Shown piece after piece: positions 30,292 to 39,004 of a DNA stretch of 64,000 nucleotides (positions are counted from its first letter, which is position 1; every line of letters begins with the position of its first letter). This DNA is from Brevundimonas sp. (GTDB taxonomy: Bacteria > Pseudomonadota > Alphaproteobacteria > Caulobacterales > Caulobacteraceae). The notes beneath the pieces were generated by a model that was not told where the DNA came from, did not search any database, and was given only the letters and a program-made list of their open reading frames with translations. The stretch lies in contig JACVCC010000004.1 in NCBI GenBank assembly GCA_016742215.1, positions 309,006-373,005 of the forward strand. The letters run 5' to 3'. The position numbers and the translations under genes were made by a program.

Positions 30292-30380
30292 GCCCTACCG
30301 CCCCACGCGCGGCGTGGGGCTGCTTGAGGGCGCCGTCTGCCCCTCAAGCAGCGAGCCCCCGCGGGGCGAGCGTTAGGGGC
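30292..30380. repeat. Cloverleaf palindromic repeat, copy A
   Basis: Outer CCCTA/TAGGG; GCCCCACGC-GCG-GCGTGGGGC; GCTGCTTGAGGG...CCCTCAAGCAGC; GCCCC-CGC-GGGGC. Confidence 0.8.
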
Positions 30381-30387
30381 CCCTGAC

Positions 30388-32559
30388 TTACGAAGTCGGG
30401 AAACCACGGACCTTCAGCAAGGCCGCCACTTCCGGGTCGCGGCCGCGGAACCGGCGATAGGCCTCGCCACGATCGGTCGTGTTGCCCTCGGCCAGGATGA
30501 TGGCCTTGTAGCGGGCGGCGATGTCCGGATTGAAGACGTCGCCCGACTCCTCGAAGTAAGCCCAGGTGTCGGCATCCATCACCTCGGACCAGAGATACGA
30601 GTAGTAGCCGGCCGAGTAGGCATCCGACGTGAACAGGTGATTGAACTGCGGCAGGCGGTGCCGCATCACGATCTCGCGCGGCATGCCCAGGCGGGCCAGG
30701 CTGTCGCGCTCGAAGGCGTCGATGTCAGTGGGCGGCGTGGCCTGGGTGTGCAGGTCCATGTCGACCAGGGCCGACGACAGATAGCTGACCGTGTCATAGC
30801 CCTGGTTGAAGGTGCCCGAGGCCTCGATCTTGTCGACCAGGGACTGCGGCATCGGCTGGCCGGTCTCGACGTGCTTCATGTAGCCGTCGAGGATCGGGCG
30901 GCTGAGCACCCAATGCTCGTGCACCTGCGACGGATACTCGACGTAGTCGCGCGGCGTGCCGCCCAGGGCCGGATAGGTATAGGCCGCCGACAGCGAGTGC
31001 AGGGCGTGGCCGAACTCGTGGAACAGGGTCTGGGCGTCGTCCAGCGAGATCAGGATCGGCTCGCCGCCCTCGGCCTTGGTGAAGTTGTTGTTGTTCGACG
31101 ACAGCACGTTCTTCACGCCGTCATAGGTCGAATAGCTGCGGTAGGTCGTGGCCCAGGCGCCCGAGCGCTTGCCGGCGCGCGAGAAGTCGTCCGAGTAGAA
31201 CAGGCCGACGTGGCTGCCGTCCGACTTGTTGACGACCTCGAACACCTCGACGTCCGGATGGAAGCCCGGCACCGTGCCGCGCGGCAGCGGTTTGAAGTCG
31301 AAGCCGTACAGGCGACCGGCCATGTAGAAGGCGCCGCGCTTGACGTTGTTCAGCTCGAAGTACGGCTTCAGCTCGTTCTGATCCAGGTCGTACTTCTGCT
31401 TCCGGACCTTCTCGGCATAGTACAGATAGTCCCACGGCTCGATGTCGTGGCCGGCGATCGCGCGCATGTCGGCGACCTCCTCGACGACGCGGGCCTTGGC
31501 CGGGGCCCAGACGCGCTCCATCAGCCCCATGGCTGCGGCGGGCGTCTTCGCCATGGTGTCCTGCATCCGCCATTCGGCGTGGTTGGCGAAGCCCAGCAGG
31601 CGGGCGCGCTCGGCGCGCAGGCGGACGATCTCGGCGATCGTCGCATTGGTGTCGTTGCCGTCGCCGTTGTCGCCGCGGTTCACGAACTTGCGCCAGACCT
31701 GCTCGCGCAGGCCGCGGTCGTCGGCGAAGCTGAGAAAGGGATCCACGCTCGAACGCGTGTTGACGATGGCCCAGCCCTGCACATTGCGCGAACGGGCGGC
31801 GGCGGCGGCCGCGGCCTTGTTCGACGCCGGCATCCCGGCCATGCCCGCCTCGGTCGGGATCACCGTCCAGGCGTTCTCGTCGGCCACGACCTTCTGACCG
31901 AAGGAGGTGAAGGCGTTCGACAGGGCGGTGTTGATGCGGCCCAGCTCGGCCTTGCCCGCGGCGTCCAGGGCCGCGCCGTTGCGGATGAAGGAATCGCGCG
32001 AACGTTCGGCCAGGCGGGTCTGCTCGGCCGTCAGGCCGGCGGCGCGGGCGTTGTCGGCGACGGCCTTCACGCGCTGGAACAGGCGCTCGTTGAACGTGAT
32101 CTCGTCGCCGGCGGCGGACATGATCGGCGAGACCTCACGGTCGACCTGCTGGTACTCGGCCGAGCCGATGTTGGAGGTCATCACGCCGTACAGGGCGCCG
32201 GCGCGCTGCAGCGGCTGGCCGGCCATCTGGGTGGCGACCAGGGTGTTGGCGAAGGTCGGCGGCTCCGGGTTGTTGGCGATCGCCTGATATTCGGCGCGGC
32301 GCAGCTCGATGCCTTCCAGCAGCGCTTCCTTCAGCTTGGCCGGGGTCACCCGATCCCACGGCGGCACGCCTTCGTACGGACCGGTCCACGGTTGCAGCAG
32401 CTCGGCGCGTGGGGTCTGGACCGGCAGCAGCGCACGCGCCACGGCGGCGTCGGCCTCAAGGGTGGCGGCAGGCGTTCCGCCCGTTCCCGCACCGGCGGTC
32501 GCACAACCCGAAAGCGCCACGAAGCTGCCTCCAGCGATAAGAAGGTGTCGTCTGTTCAC
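30388..32559 (-). CDS. M3 family metallopeptidase (peptidyl-dipeptidase Dcp-like), lipoprotein signal
   Basis: HEFGHALHSL zinc motif; N-terminal SGCATAG lipobox. Confidence 0.93.
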   Translation of the reverse strand: MNRRHLLIAGGSFVALSGCATAGAGTGGTPAATLEADAAVARALLPVQTPRAELLQPWTGPYEGVPPWDRVTPAKLKEALLEGIELRRAEYQAIANNPEPPTFANTLVATQMAGQPLQRAGALYGVMTSNIGSAEYQQVDREVSPIMSAAGDEITFNERLFQRVKAVADNARAAGLTAEQTRLAERSRDSFIRNGAALDAAGKAELGRINTALSNAFTSFGQKVVADENAWTVIPTEAGMAGMPASNKAAAAAAARSRNVQGWAIVNTRSSVDPFLSFADDRGLREQVWRKFVNRGDNGDGNDTNATIAEIVRLRAERARLLGFANHAEWRMQDTMAKTPAAAMGLMERVWAPAKARVVEEVADMRAIAGHDIEPWDYLYYAEKVRKQKYDLDQNELKPYFELNNVKRGAFYMAGRLYGFDFKPLPRGTVPGFHPDVEVFEVVNKSDGSHVGLFYSDDFSRAGKRSGAWATTYRSYSTYDGVKNVLSSNNNNFTKAEGGEPILISLDDAQTLFHEFGHALHSLSAAYTYPALGGTPRDYVEYPSQVHEHWVLSRPILDGYMKHVETGQPMPQSLVDKIEASGTFNQGYDTVSYLSSALVDMDLHTQATPPTDIDAFERDSLARLGMPREIVMRHRLPQFNHLFTSDAYSAGYYSYLWSEVMDADTWAYFEESGDVFNPDIAARYKAIILAEGNTTDRGEAYRRFRGRDPEVAALLKVRGFPTS

Positions 32560-32686
32560 GCGGATAACTCCGTCCGTCTTTGATCGTTGCCGGGGACCCT
32601 AGGCCTTACCGACCGGTGCTGTCACATGACAGCCCTGTAATCCTGCCCGGTGGACGCGGTGAGGCCATGCGGCTAAAGCCCGCGCC

Positions 32687-33538
32687 ATGGCCATTGGCGT
32701 TTTCGACTCCGGCGTGGGCGGACTGACCGTCCATCGCGAACTGACCCGTCGTTTCCCCGAGCGGGACTTCGTCTATCTGGCCGACCAGGCCAACGCCCCC
32801 TATGGCGGTCGCGGCGGCGAGGAGATCGTCGACCTGACCCGCGCCGGCTGTGAACGGCTGTTCGAGGCCGGGGCCAATGTCATCGTCCTGGCCTGCAACA
32901 CCGCCAGCGCCATCGCCCTGCGCCGTCTGCAGCAGACCTGGGTGCCCGAGGCGCGCGAGCGTCACGGCCGTCCGGTCAATGTGCTGGGCATCATCGTCCC
33001 GACCATCGAGGCGGCCACGGGCCTGCCCTGGACCTATGAGGCCGAGCGGCTGGGCGACAAGATCGAGGCGCTGGAGATCACCGGCGTCTTCTGCACCGCC
33101 GCCACGGCCATGAGCCGGGTCTACGAGATCGAGATCGACAAGCGCCGCGAGGACCTCGCCGTCTTTTCCGAACCCTGCCCTGGCCTCGCCGGCCTGATCG
33201 AGCTGGGCGCGCCGACCGAGGAACTTGACGTGGTGGTCCGCGACCATGTCGACGCCCTGCGCCGTCGCATCGGCCGTCATCCGGACAAGGCCATCCTCGG
33301 CTGCACCCACTACGAGATCGTCGCCGACGTCTTCGCCTCGGCCCTGCCGGAAGGCACGGCCCTGATCCACCAGCCGACCGCCGTGGCCGACGCGCTGGAA
33401 CGGTATTTCGAGCGGCATCCGGAATATGCGCTGGGCGGCTCGGGCCGTCGCGACTTCCTGACCACCGGCAAGGCCGGCCCGCAGTCGGATCTGGTCAGCC
33501 AGTTCTGGGGCGCGCCTCTGACCTTCCAGCCGGCTTGA
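32687..33538 (+). CDS. murI: Glutamate racemase
   Basis: IGVFDSGVGGLTVHREL; VIVLACNTASAIALR; ILGCTHYEIVAD. Confidence 0.92.
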   Translation: MAIGVFDSGVGGLTVHRELTRRFPERDFVYLADQANAPYGGRGGEEIVDLTRAGCERLFEAGANVIVLACNTASAIALRRLQQTWVPEARERHGRPVNVLGIIVPTIEAATGLPWTYEAERLGDKIEALEITGVFCTAATAMSRVYEIEIDKRREDLAVFSEPCPGLAGLIELGAPTEELDVVVRDHVDALRRRIGRHPDKAILGCTHYEIVADVFASALPEGTALIHQPTAVADALERYFERHPEYALGGSGRRDFLTTGKAGPQSDLVSQFWGAPLTFQPA

Positions 33539-33582
33539 CGAAAGCCGTTCCCGGTCGCCCCATGCGGCCGGGAGGATCCGCC

Positions 33583-34143
33583 ATGCTGAAGACCCTGCTC
33601 GCCGCCGGCGCGATGGCCGCGGCCCTGATCGCCTCGCCTGCCGCCGCGCAGGTGATCGAGCGCAGCGAAGATCATTTCGTGCTGCGCCACGAGATCGATC
33701 TGGAATACCCGCCCGAGGACATGTGGACCGCGCTTGGCCAGATCGGCGAGTGGTGGGACAGCGCCCACACCTACAGCGGCGACGCCTCGAACATGTCGGT
33801 TACGCTGGAGCCGGGCGCCTGCTTCTGCGAACGGCTGGCCGACGGGACCGACTTCGAGCACGGGCGCGTCGTCGAGGCCGATCCGGAAACCGGCGTGCTG
33901 TTCGATGCGCCGCTGGGACCGCTGAAGGGCAAGGCGACCATGGCCCGCTGGAGCGTGGGCTGGACCGGCTCGCCCATGGGCGCGGGCACCCGACTGGTGA
34001 TCACCTATGTCGTCCGCGGTCCGGGCGTCGGCGCCTGGTCCGAGGGCGTGGATTCGGTGATGCGCATTCAGTACGGCCGCTACAGCCACTTCATGCACTA
34101 CGGAGAGACGCCGGCACCCTCGCCTCCCACCCCCACGCCCTGA
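33583..34143 (+). CDS. Secreted SRPBCC/START-like protein
   Basis: Signal peptide; LRHEIDLEYPPEDMWTALGQIGEWWDSAHTYSGD. Confidence 0.7.
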   Translation: MLKTLLAAGAMAAALIASPAAAQVIERSEDHFVLRHEIDLEYPPEDMWTALGQIGEWWDSAHTYSGDASNMSVTLEPGACFCERLADGTDFEHGRVVEADPETGVLFDAPLGPLKGKATMARWSVGWTGSPMGAGTRLVITYVVRGPGVGAWSEGVDSVMRIQYGRYSHFMHYGETPAPSPPTPTP

Positions 34144-34720
34144 GCCACAGCTCCATCAGCACCAGGTTCGGGACCCAGCACAGGATGGCGATCGCCGGAT
34201 AGGCGACGGCGAAATCCAGTCCCCGGATTTCCGCCAGCGGGATCATGATGCGCAAGGTCACTGCGGCGAAGGTCAGGGACAGGCTGCGCAGCATCCAGCG
34301 GCGGTGCTGGGCGAAGTCGCCGGAAATGGCCCGCCGCCACCCCATGGCCGTCGTGCCGAACCAGCAGAGAGCCAACAGGCTGAAGGCCACGCTCGCGACC
34401 GGCCCCGCCGTGCTGGTCAGCGCCAGTCCCAGCCCGGCGACCGCGCCGGTCAGGCAGGCGACCACATAGATCCGGCCGGCGATGCGATGCCACCGCCGCC
34501 TCGGCCCGCGCCATGTCACCAGCTGGAACGCGCCGAGCGCCAGCGCGACCACCCCGCCGCCGACATGAGCCAGAAACACCACCGGCCGCGCCTGCAGATG
34601 CCCCGCCATGCCCTCGGCCATGAAGGGCTCGGGCAGCAGGAAGCGCGCGCTGAACAGGGCGACCGCCAGACACATCAGGGCCAGAAGTCCGAACAGGGTA
34701 TGGGTCGCGACGCGCTGCAT
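34091..34720 (-). CDS. DUF2306-like integral membrane protein
   Basis: Multiple TM; FLAHVGGGVVALALGAFQLV; HRIAGRIYVVACLTG; HRRWMLRSLSLTFAAVTLRI. Confidence 0.7.
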   Translation of the reverse strand: MQRVATHTLFGLLALMCLAVALFSARFLLPEPFMAEGMAGHLQARPVVFLAHVGGGVVALALGAFQLVTWRGPRRRWHRIAGRIYVVACLTGAVAGLGLALTSTAGPVASVAFSLLALCWFGTTAMGWRRAISGDFAQHRRWMLRSLSLTFAAVTLRIMIPLAEIRGLDFAVAYPAIAILCWVPNLVLMELWLRAWGWEARVPASLRSA

Positions 34721-34783
34721 TCGGGATCTCCGGGAAAGGGGAGCCGCCCGCTTGAACGCATCGGCCGGGCCGTGCAGCTTGGC

Positions 34784-34816
34784 TTTCGCGAACGGCGTGA
34801 TCCGTTTCGCGAACGG
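34784..34816 (+). promoter_or_regulatory. Tandem 12-bp direct repeat with 21-bp period (candidate LytTR operator)
   Basis: TTTCGCGAACGG at 34784-34795 and again at 34805-34816. Confidence 0.55.
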
Positions 34817-34824
34817 GAGCGGGC

Positions 34825-35616
34825 GTGACGGACCTTGGCGTCAAGAGCGGGATGGGCCGTCTGCGGATCGGCCGATCAGGCGTGGTGGAGATCGTCGGCC
34901 TTCTCCTGTTCGGTGTCTTCCTCGCCGCAATCTCGGCCTTCGATTCCGAGGAAATCCCGACCGTCCCGCGCTACCTCTACTGGATCGCGGCCCTTGTCGG
35001 CGGCGGAGTCATCGCCGCTCTGATCGAGCCATGGATCGCCGCCCGCCTGACCGGCCGGCCGCGCCTGTTCGCCCTGGCCCAGCTGGTCGCCATGACCCCG
35101 CCGATCACCCTGTGGGTGGCGATCCTGCCGATGTGTCTGTGGGGCGACCCGTTCCGGATCGAGCGCCTGTACTGGAGCATGCCCAGTGTGGTGACGATCA
35201 ATGTCGCGGTGATCGCCCTGGCCTGGATCGTTCGTCAGGCCTTCAAGCCGAAGACAGCGCCGGCCATTGATGGCGCGCCGCCGCCGGCGATCCGGGCGAA
35301 GCTGGCGCCGCGGATGGCCCGCGCCCGGCTGATCGCCGTCGAGGCGGAGGACCACTATCTGCGCATCCACACCGATGCGGGGTGCGACCTCATACTGATG
35401 CGCTTCGGCGATGCGCTGGACGCGCTGGCCGCTTCAGACGGCTTCCGGACTCACCGCTCCTGGTGGGTGGCCCGGACCGCCGTGGAGACCGCCCGGTGGA
35501 AGGCCGGTCGGGGGGAGCTGGTCCTGTCGACCGGCGCCGTGGCGCCCGTCAGCCGGACCTATGCCGCCGCGCTGAAGGGGACGGACTGGGCCGCCCCCGT
35601 CATGGCTGACAGTTAG
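34825..35616 (+). CDS. Membrane-anchored LytTR-family transcriptional regulator
   Basis: N-terminal TM helices; C-terminal IAVEAEDHYLRIHTDAGCDLILMRFGDALDAL...GFRTHRSWWVA...LVLSTGAVAPVSRTY; GTG start. Confidence 0.88.
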   Translation: MTDLGVKSGMGRLRIGRSGVVEIVGLLLFGVFLAAISAFDSEEIPTVPRYLYWIAALVGGGVIAALIEPWIAARLTGRPRLFALAQLVAMTPPITLWVAILPMCLWGDPFRIERLYWSMPSVVTINVAVIALAWIVRQAFKPKTAPAIDGAPPPAIRAKLAPRMARARLIAVEAEDHYLRIHTDAGCDLILMRFGDALDALAASDGFRTHRSWWVARTAVETARWKAGRGELVLSTGAVAPVSRTYAAALKGTDWAAPVMADS

Positions 35617-36146
35617 TTCGCCAGAGCCGTTTCCGAGGCGATGATGCGGCTGGCGGCATGGACCACCGCGCCGATGCGCAGGGCGGCCTGGACGTGGGTC
35701 GCCGGCACGCCGTGCTTGCGCAGTTCGCCCTCGTGGGCATCCAGGCAGGCGCCGCAGCCGTTGATGCCCGAGACGGCCGTCGACCACAGCTCGAAGTCCA
35801 TCTTGTCCACGCCCGGGTTGGCGATGATGTTCATCCGCAGCTTGGCCGGGATGGTCGTGTACTCCTGGTTCTTCATCAGGTGCAGCGACCGGTAGTAGAT
35901 GTTGTTCATGCCCATGATGGCGGCCGCCGCCTTGGCCGCGTTCAGGGCTTCCGGCGAAAGGATGGTCGCGGCCTGGGCCTCGATGGCCTTGACCACCGGC
36001 GCCACGCCGATGGCGTGAGCCGAGGCGACGAAACAGCCCCACTTCTGCTGGTCGTTCAGAACCGTCTCGCCGGCCAGCGACGACAGGTTCAGGGAGATGT
36101 CCTTGCCATAGGCAGGGATGAGGTCGCGCAGCGTATCAATCGACAT
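35613..36146 (-). CDS. ahpD: Alkylhydroperoxidase AhpD
   Basis: CGACLDAHEGELRKHG CxxC motif; next to ahpC. Confidence 0.9.
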   Translation of the reverse strand: MSIDTLRDLIPAYGKDISLNLSSLAGETVLNDQQKWGCFVASAHAIGVAPVVKAIEAQAATILSPEALNAAKAAAAIMGMNNIYYRSLHLMKNQEYTTIPAKLRMNIIANPGVDKMDFELWSTAVSGINGCGACLDAHEGELRKHGVPATHVQAALRIGAVVHAASRIIASETALAN

Positions 36147-36184
36147 CGGAATTCCTCGGGTAGGTCCGGAAACAAAACAGGCGG

Positions 36185-36214
36185 CGACTTTCGCCGCCGC
36201 CTGTCAGGGAAACA
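36185..36214 (-). terminator. Hairpin between ahpC and ahpD
   Basis: ACAGGCGGCGA-CTT-TCGCCGCCGCCTGT with a bulge; no strong U-tract. Confidence 0.4.
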
Positions 36215-36226
36215 CTGACGTTACAG

Positions 36227-36781
36227 TTACGCCGCCAGGGTTTCACCGCCCAGCGGGCGGTTGCAGGCGCACAGTTCGTCGGTCTGCAGGGCGTCGACGA
36301 CGCGCAGGGTGTCGGCCGGGGCGCGACCCACGTTCAGGTTGGTGACATAGACGTGCTGCACGACGTTGTGCGGGTCGACCACGAAGGTGGCGCGCAGGGC
36401 GACGCCCTCTTCCTCGTTCAGGACGCCCAATTCGCGGGCGAACTTGCCGCCGTTGTCAGCGAACTGCCAGATCGGCAGCTTGTTCAGGTCGGCGTGGTCG
36501 CGGCGCCAGGCCAGCTTGACGAACTCGTTGTCGGTCGAGCCGCCCAGGACGACGGTGTCGCGATCCTCGAAGTCCTTACCGAGGCGAGCGAACTCGGCGA
36601 TCTCGGTCGGGCACACGAAGGTGAAGTCCTTCGGGTAGAAGAAGATGACCTTCCACTTGCCCTCGAAGCTGTTCTGATCGATCGCCTCGAAGGCCGAGAC
36701 GCCGTTCTCTTCGTGGCTGTTGAAGCCCGGCTTCACGCCGACCAGCTTGAATTCCGGCAGTTTTTGACCGACGCCCAGCAT
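36227..36781 (-). CDS. ahpC: Peroxiredoxin AhpC
   Basis: FFYPKDFTFVCPTEIAEFARL; LRATFVVDPHNVVQHV; C-terminal CACNRP. Confidence 0.92.
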   Translation of the reverse strand: MLGVGQKLPEFKLVGVKPGFNSHEENGVSAFEAIDQNSFEGKWKVIFFYPKDFTFVCPTEIAEFARLGKDFEDRDTVVLGGSTDNEFVKLAWRRDHADLNKLPIWQFADNGGKFARELGVLNEEEGVALRATFVVDPHNVVQHVYVTNLNVGRAPADTLRVVDALQTDELCACNRPLGGETLAA

Positions 36782-36900
36782 CGCTGTTCTCCGTATTGGA
36801 CAGATGGGATTGTGGAATCTCGGAGCGCCGGGGGAGCGGCGCCGCAGCCGCGAGATGGACTGTGCAGTGCACAAAGTCAATCGTTGCCGCCGGGATATTT

Positions 36901-36928
36901 CGATAGATTTTTCCTATCGTAACGATAG
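36901..36928. promoter_or_regulatory. Candidate OxyR box between ahpC and HIT gene
   Basis: ATAG-ATTTTTC-CTAT-CGTAACG-ATAG, matching the ATAG-N7-CTAT-N7-ATAG OxyR quarter-site layout. Confidence 0.7.
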
Positions 36929-36968
36929 GCCGCTTGACCCGACGCCCGCGCGGAGCGACCGAAGGAAA

Positions 36969-37394
36969 ATGTCCTCCGCCTTCCGCTCCGATCCCGCCTT
37001 CGATGCCGGCTCCGTCGTCGTCTGCGACTGGCCGCTCTGTCAGGTGCGCCTGCAGGACGACGCCCGCTTTCCCTGGCTGATCCTGATCCCGCGCGGCCAA
37101 GGCCTGCACGAGCTTGAAGACCTGCCGGCGGCGGATCGCGCCGTGCTGATGGAAGAGATCGTGCGCGCGGGCGAGATCGTGCGCGAGCTGGGGGAAGCCG
37201 CCTTCCGGCCGGTGCAGAAGCTGAACGTCGCCGCCATCGGCAACGTCACCGCCCAGCTGCATGTCCATGTCGTGGGTCGCCGCCACGACGACGGCCTGTG
37301 GCCCGATCCGGTCTGGGGCCGGGGTTCGGCGCAGCCCTATGGCAATGGCCTTCAGGCGGCGGTGTCGCGCGTTCGGCTCAGCCCGGCCGGCTGA
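36969..37394 (+). CDS. HIT-family protein
   Basis: FPWLILIPRGQGLHELEDL...NVTAQLHVHVVGRRHDD. Confidence 0.88.
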   Translation: MSSAFRSDPAFDAGSVVVCDWPLCQVRLQDDARFPWLILIPRGQGLHELEDLPAADRAVLMEEIVRAGEIVRELGEAAFRPVQKLNVAAIGNVTAQLHVHVVGRRHDDGLWPDPVWGRGSAQPYGNGLQAAVSRVRLSPAG

Positions 37395-37932
37395 CAGTCA
37401 CCGTCTTCGGTCGCCCGCTGCCCGTCAGTGTCCCACGCCATGCTGCGCCCTCGGCCTCCAGCGCCAGAACGCCCAGACCGTCCAGCGTCACCGTCCGGCC
37501 GTCAGCGGTTACGACGCCCGAGCCCTCGCCGCCGCGCCACCCGCCCTCGACGAGCGTACCGCGATCGCTGATGACCATGTCGAACAAAACCTGCCCGCGG
37601 TCGTCCGTGACCCGCCAGGCGCCGTCGAGCGGGCCGGCGGTCTGGTCGACGCGGATCTCGGCCGAGGCCACGCCCTGGTCGTAGGCCGTCTCGGTGTCAG
37701 TGGGCGTGAACTCATAGGATCGGGCGTAGCCATCAACCGAGACCGCGGCCTCCAGCGGCCGTCGATGCACCTCGGTGTCTCCATCGCCCTGTGCAGCCTC
37801 GCGCCCGAAGTCGGACGGCGGCTCGAACGGCCGGATCGCCGGCGCCTGGTACAGCGACAGCGTGGACGGATGCGGCTCGGCCTGCTGTTGCATCAGCAGG
37901 CCCGCGAAGGCGGCGACGATGAACCCCGACAT
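37378..37932 (-). CDS. Hypothetical protein
   Basis: ORF with N-terminal hydrophobic segment; consistent codon use; no family recognised. Confidence 0.5.
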   Translation of the reverse strand: MSGFIVAAFAGLLMQQQAEPHPSTLSLYQAPAIRPFEPPSDFGREAAQGDGDTEVHRRPLEAAVSVDGYARSYEFTPTDTETAYDQGVASAEIRVDQTAGPLDGAWRVTDDRGQVLFDMVISDRGTLVEGGWRGGEGSGVVTADGRTVTLDGLGVLALEAEGAAWRGTLTGSGRPKTVTVSRPG

Positions 37933-38137
37933 GTAACGAAAGCTGCCGTCGTCCTGCGCCGCCGACTAGTGCAGACAGGTCACACGAGAAATCGTGATGT
38001 GCGCCGCAACCGCTGATCACGCATCTGCGAGCCCTCCTCGAACTTGGCCGCGTTGACCCCCCGGTTCCGGCTGACTAAAGCCTGTTCACCGATTTCGAGC
38101 GCCTGATTTCGTTCGGGTTTTTGAGAACCATTCGCAT

Positions 38138-38599
38138 ATGTCGAACACCCCCCAGCCGGGCAGTCCGACGGCCGACCGCACCGGCCGTTTCGTGAACCAG
38201 CCCAACGGCCGCGTCCGTCCGCTGTCTCCCCACCTCCAGACCTGGCGCTGGCACGTCACCATGACGGCCTCGATCCTGTTCCGGGTGACCATCGGCGCCG
38301 CCAGCTTCGGCGCCCTGTTCGCCCTGGGCTGGGTGTTCGCGGCCGCCAGCGGTCCGGAAGCCTATGCGGGCCTCCTCGCCTTCGCCGGCTCGCCGCTGGG
38401 CCTGCTGATCGCCTTCGGCCTGACGGTGGTGCTGTTCTCCTTCATCCTCAACGGCGGACGCCACCTGATCAACGACACCGGCAACGGACTGACTCTGAAG
38501 TCAGCGGTGCTGCTGTCGAACATCGCCGTCTGGGGCCCGATCCCGCTGGCCATCCTGTTCTGGGTCGTCCTGTTCGCCACCGGGAGGGTTTCGTTGTGA
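38138..38599 (+). CDS. sdhC: Succinate dehydrogenase cytochrome b556 subunit
   Basis: RPLSPHLQTWRWHVTMTASILFRVTIGA; position in sdh operon. Confidence 0.92.
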   Translation: MSNTPQPGSPTADRTGRFVNQPNGRVRPLSPHLQTWRWHVTMTASILFRVTIGAASFGALFALGWVFAAASGPEAYAGLLAFAGSPLGLLIAFGLTVVLFSFILNGGRHLINDTGNGLTLKSAVLLSNIAVWGPIPLAILFWVVLFATGRVSL

Positions 38600-39000
38600 G
38601 CGGTCCCGCGCAGTTCAAGAAGAACGTCAAGATTTCCGAGCGCCACGGCGCGGGCGAATGGGCGCTGGAGCGCGTCGCCCTGCTGGCGCTGATGCCGCTG
38701 GGCCTGTGGGTCGCCTCGAGCGCCTTCACCCTCGCCGGCGCGACCTACGACACGGTCGCCGCCTGGTTCGCCAATCCGCTGAACGCCGGCCTGTCGATCG
38801 CGACGGCCGTGATCTTCTGCCTGTTCGGCGCCCTGGCCTGGAAGGTCATCGTCGAGGACTACGTCCACAAGCCCGCCAGCAAGGGCCTGTGCCTGTTCCT
38901 CGTGAACCTTGTCTTCTTCGCGCTGGCCGCCGCCAGCGTCTTCTTCATCGTGCGTCTGGCGCTGGGCTCCGCCCCGCTTCCGGCCGGCATCGGAGCCTGA
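38596..39000 (+). CDS. sdhD: Succinate dehydrogenase membrane anchor subunit
   Basis: [21 protein letters not shown]; three TM; operon position. Confidence 0.9.
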   Translation: MSGPAQFKKNVKISERHGAGEWALERVALLALMPLGLWVASSAFTLAGATYDTVAAWFANPLNAGLSIATAVIFCLFGALAWKVIVEDYVHKPASKGLCLFLVNLVFFALAAASVFFIVRLALGSAPLPAGIGA

Positions 39001-39004
39001 TCGC

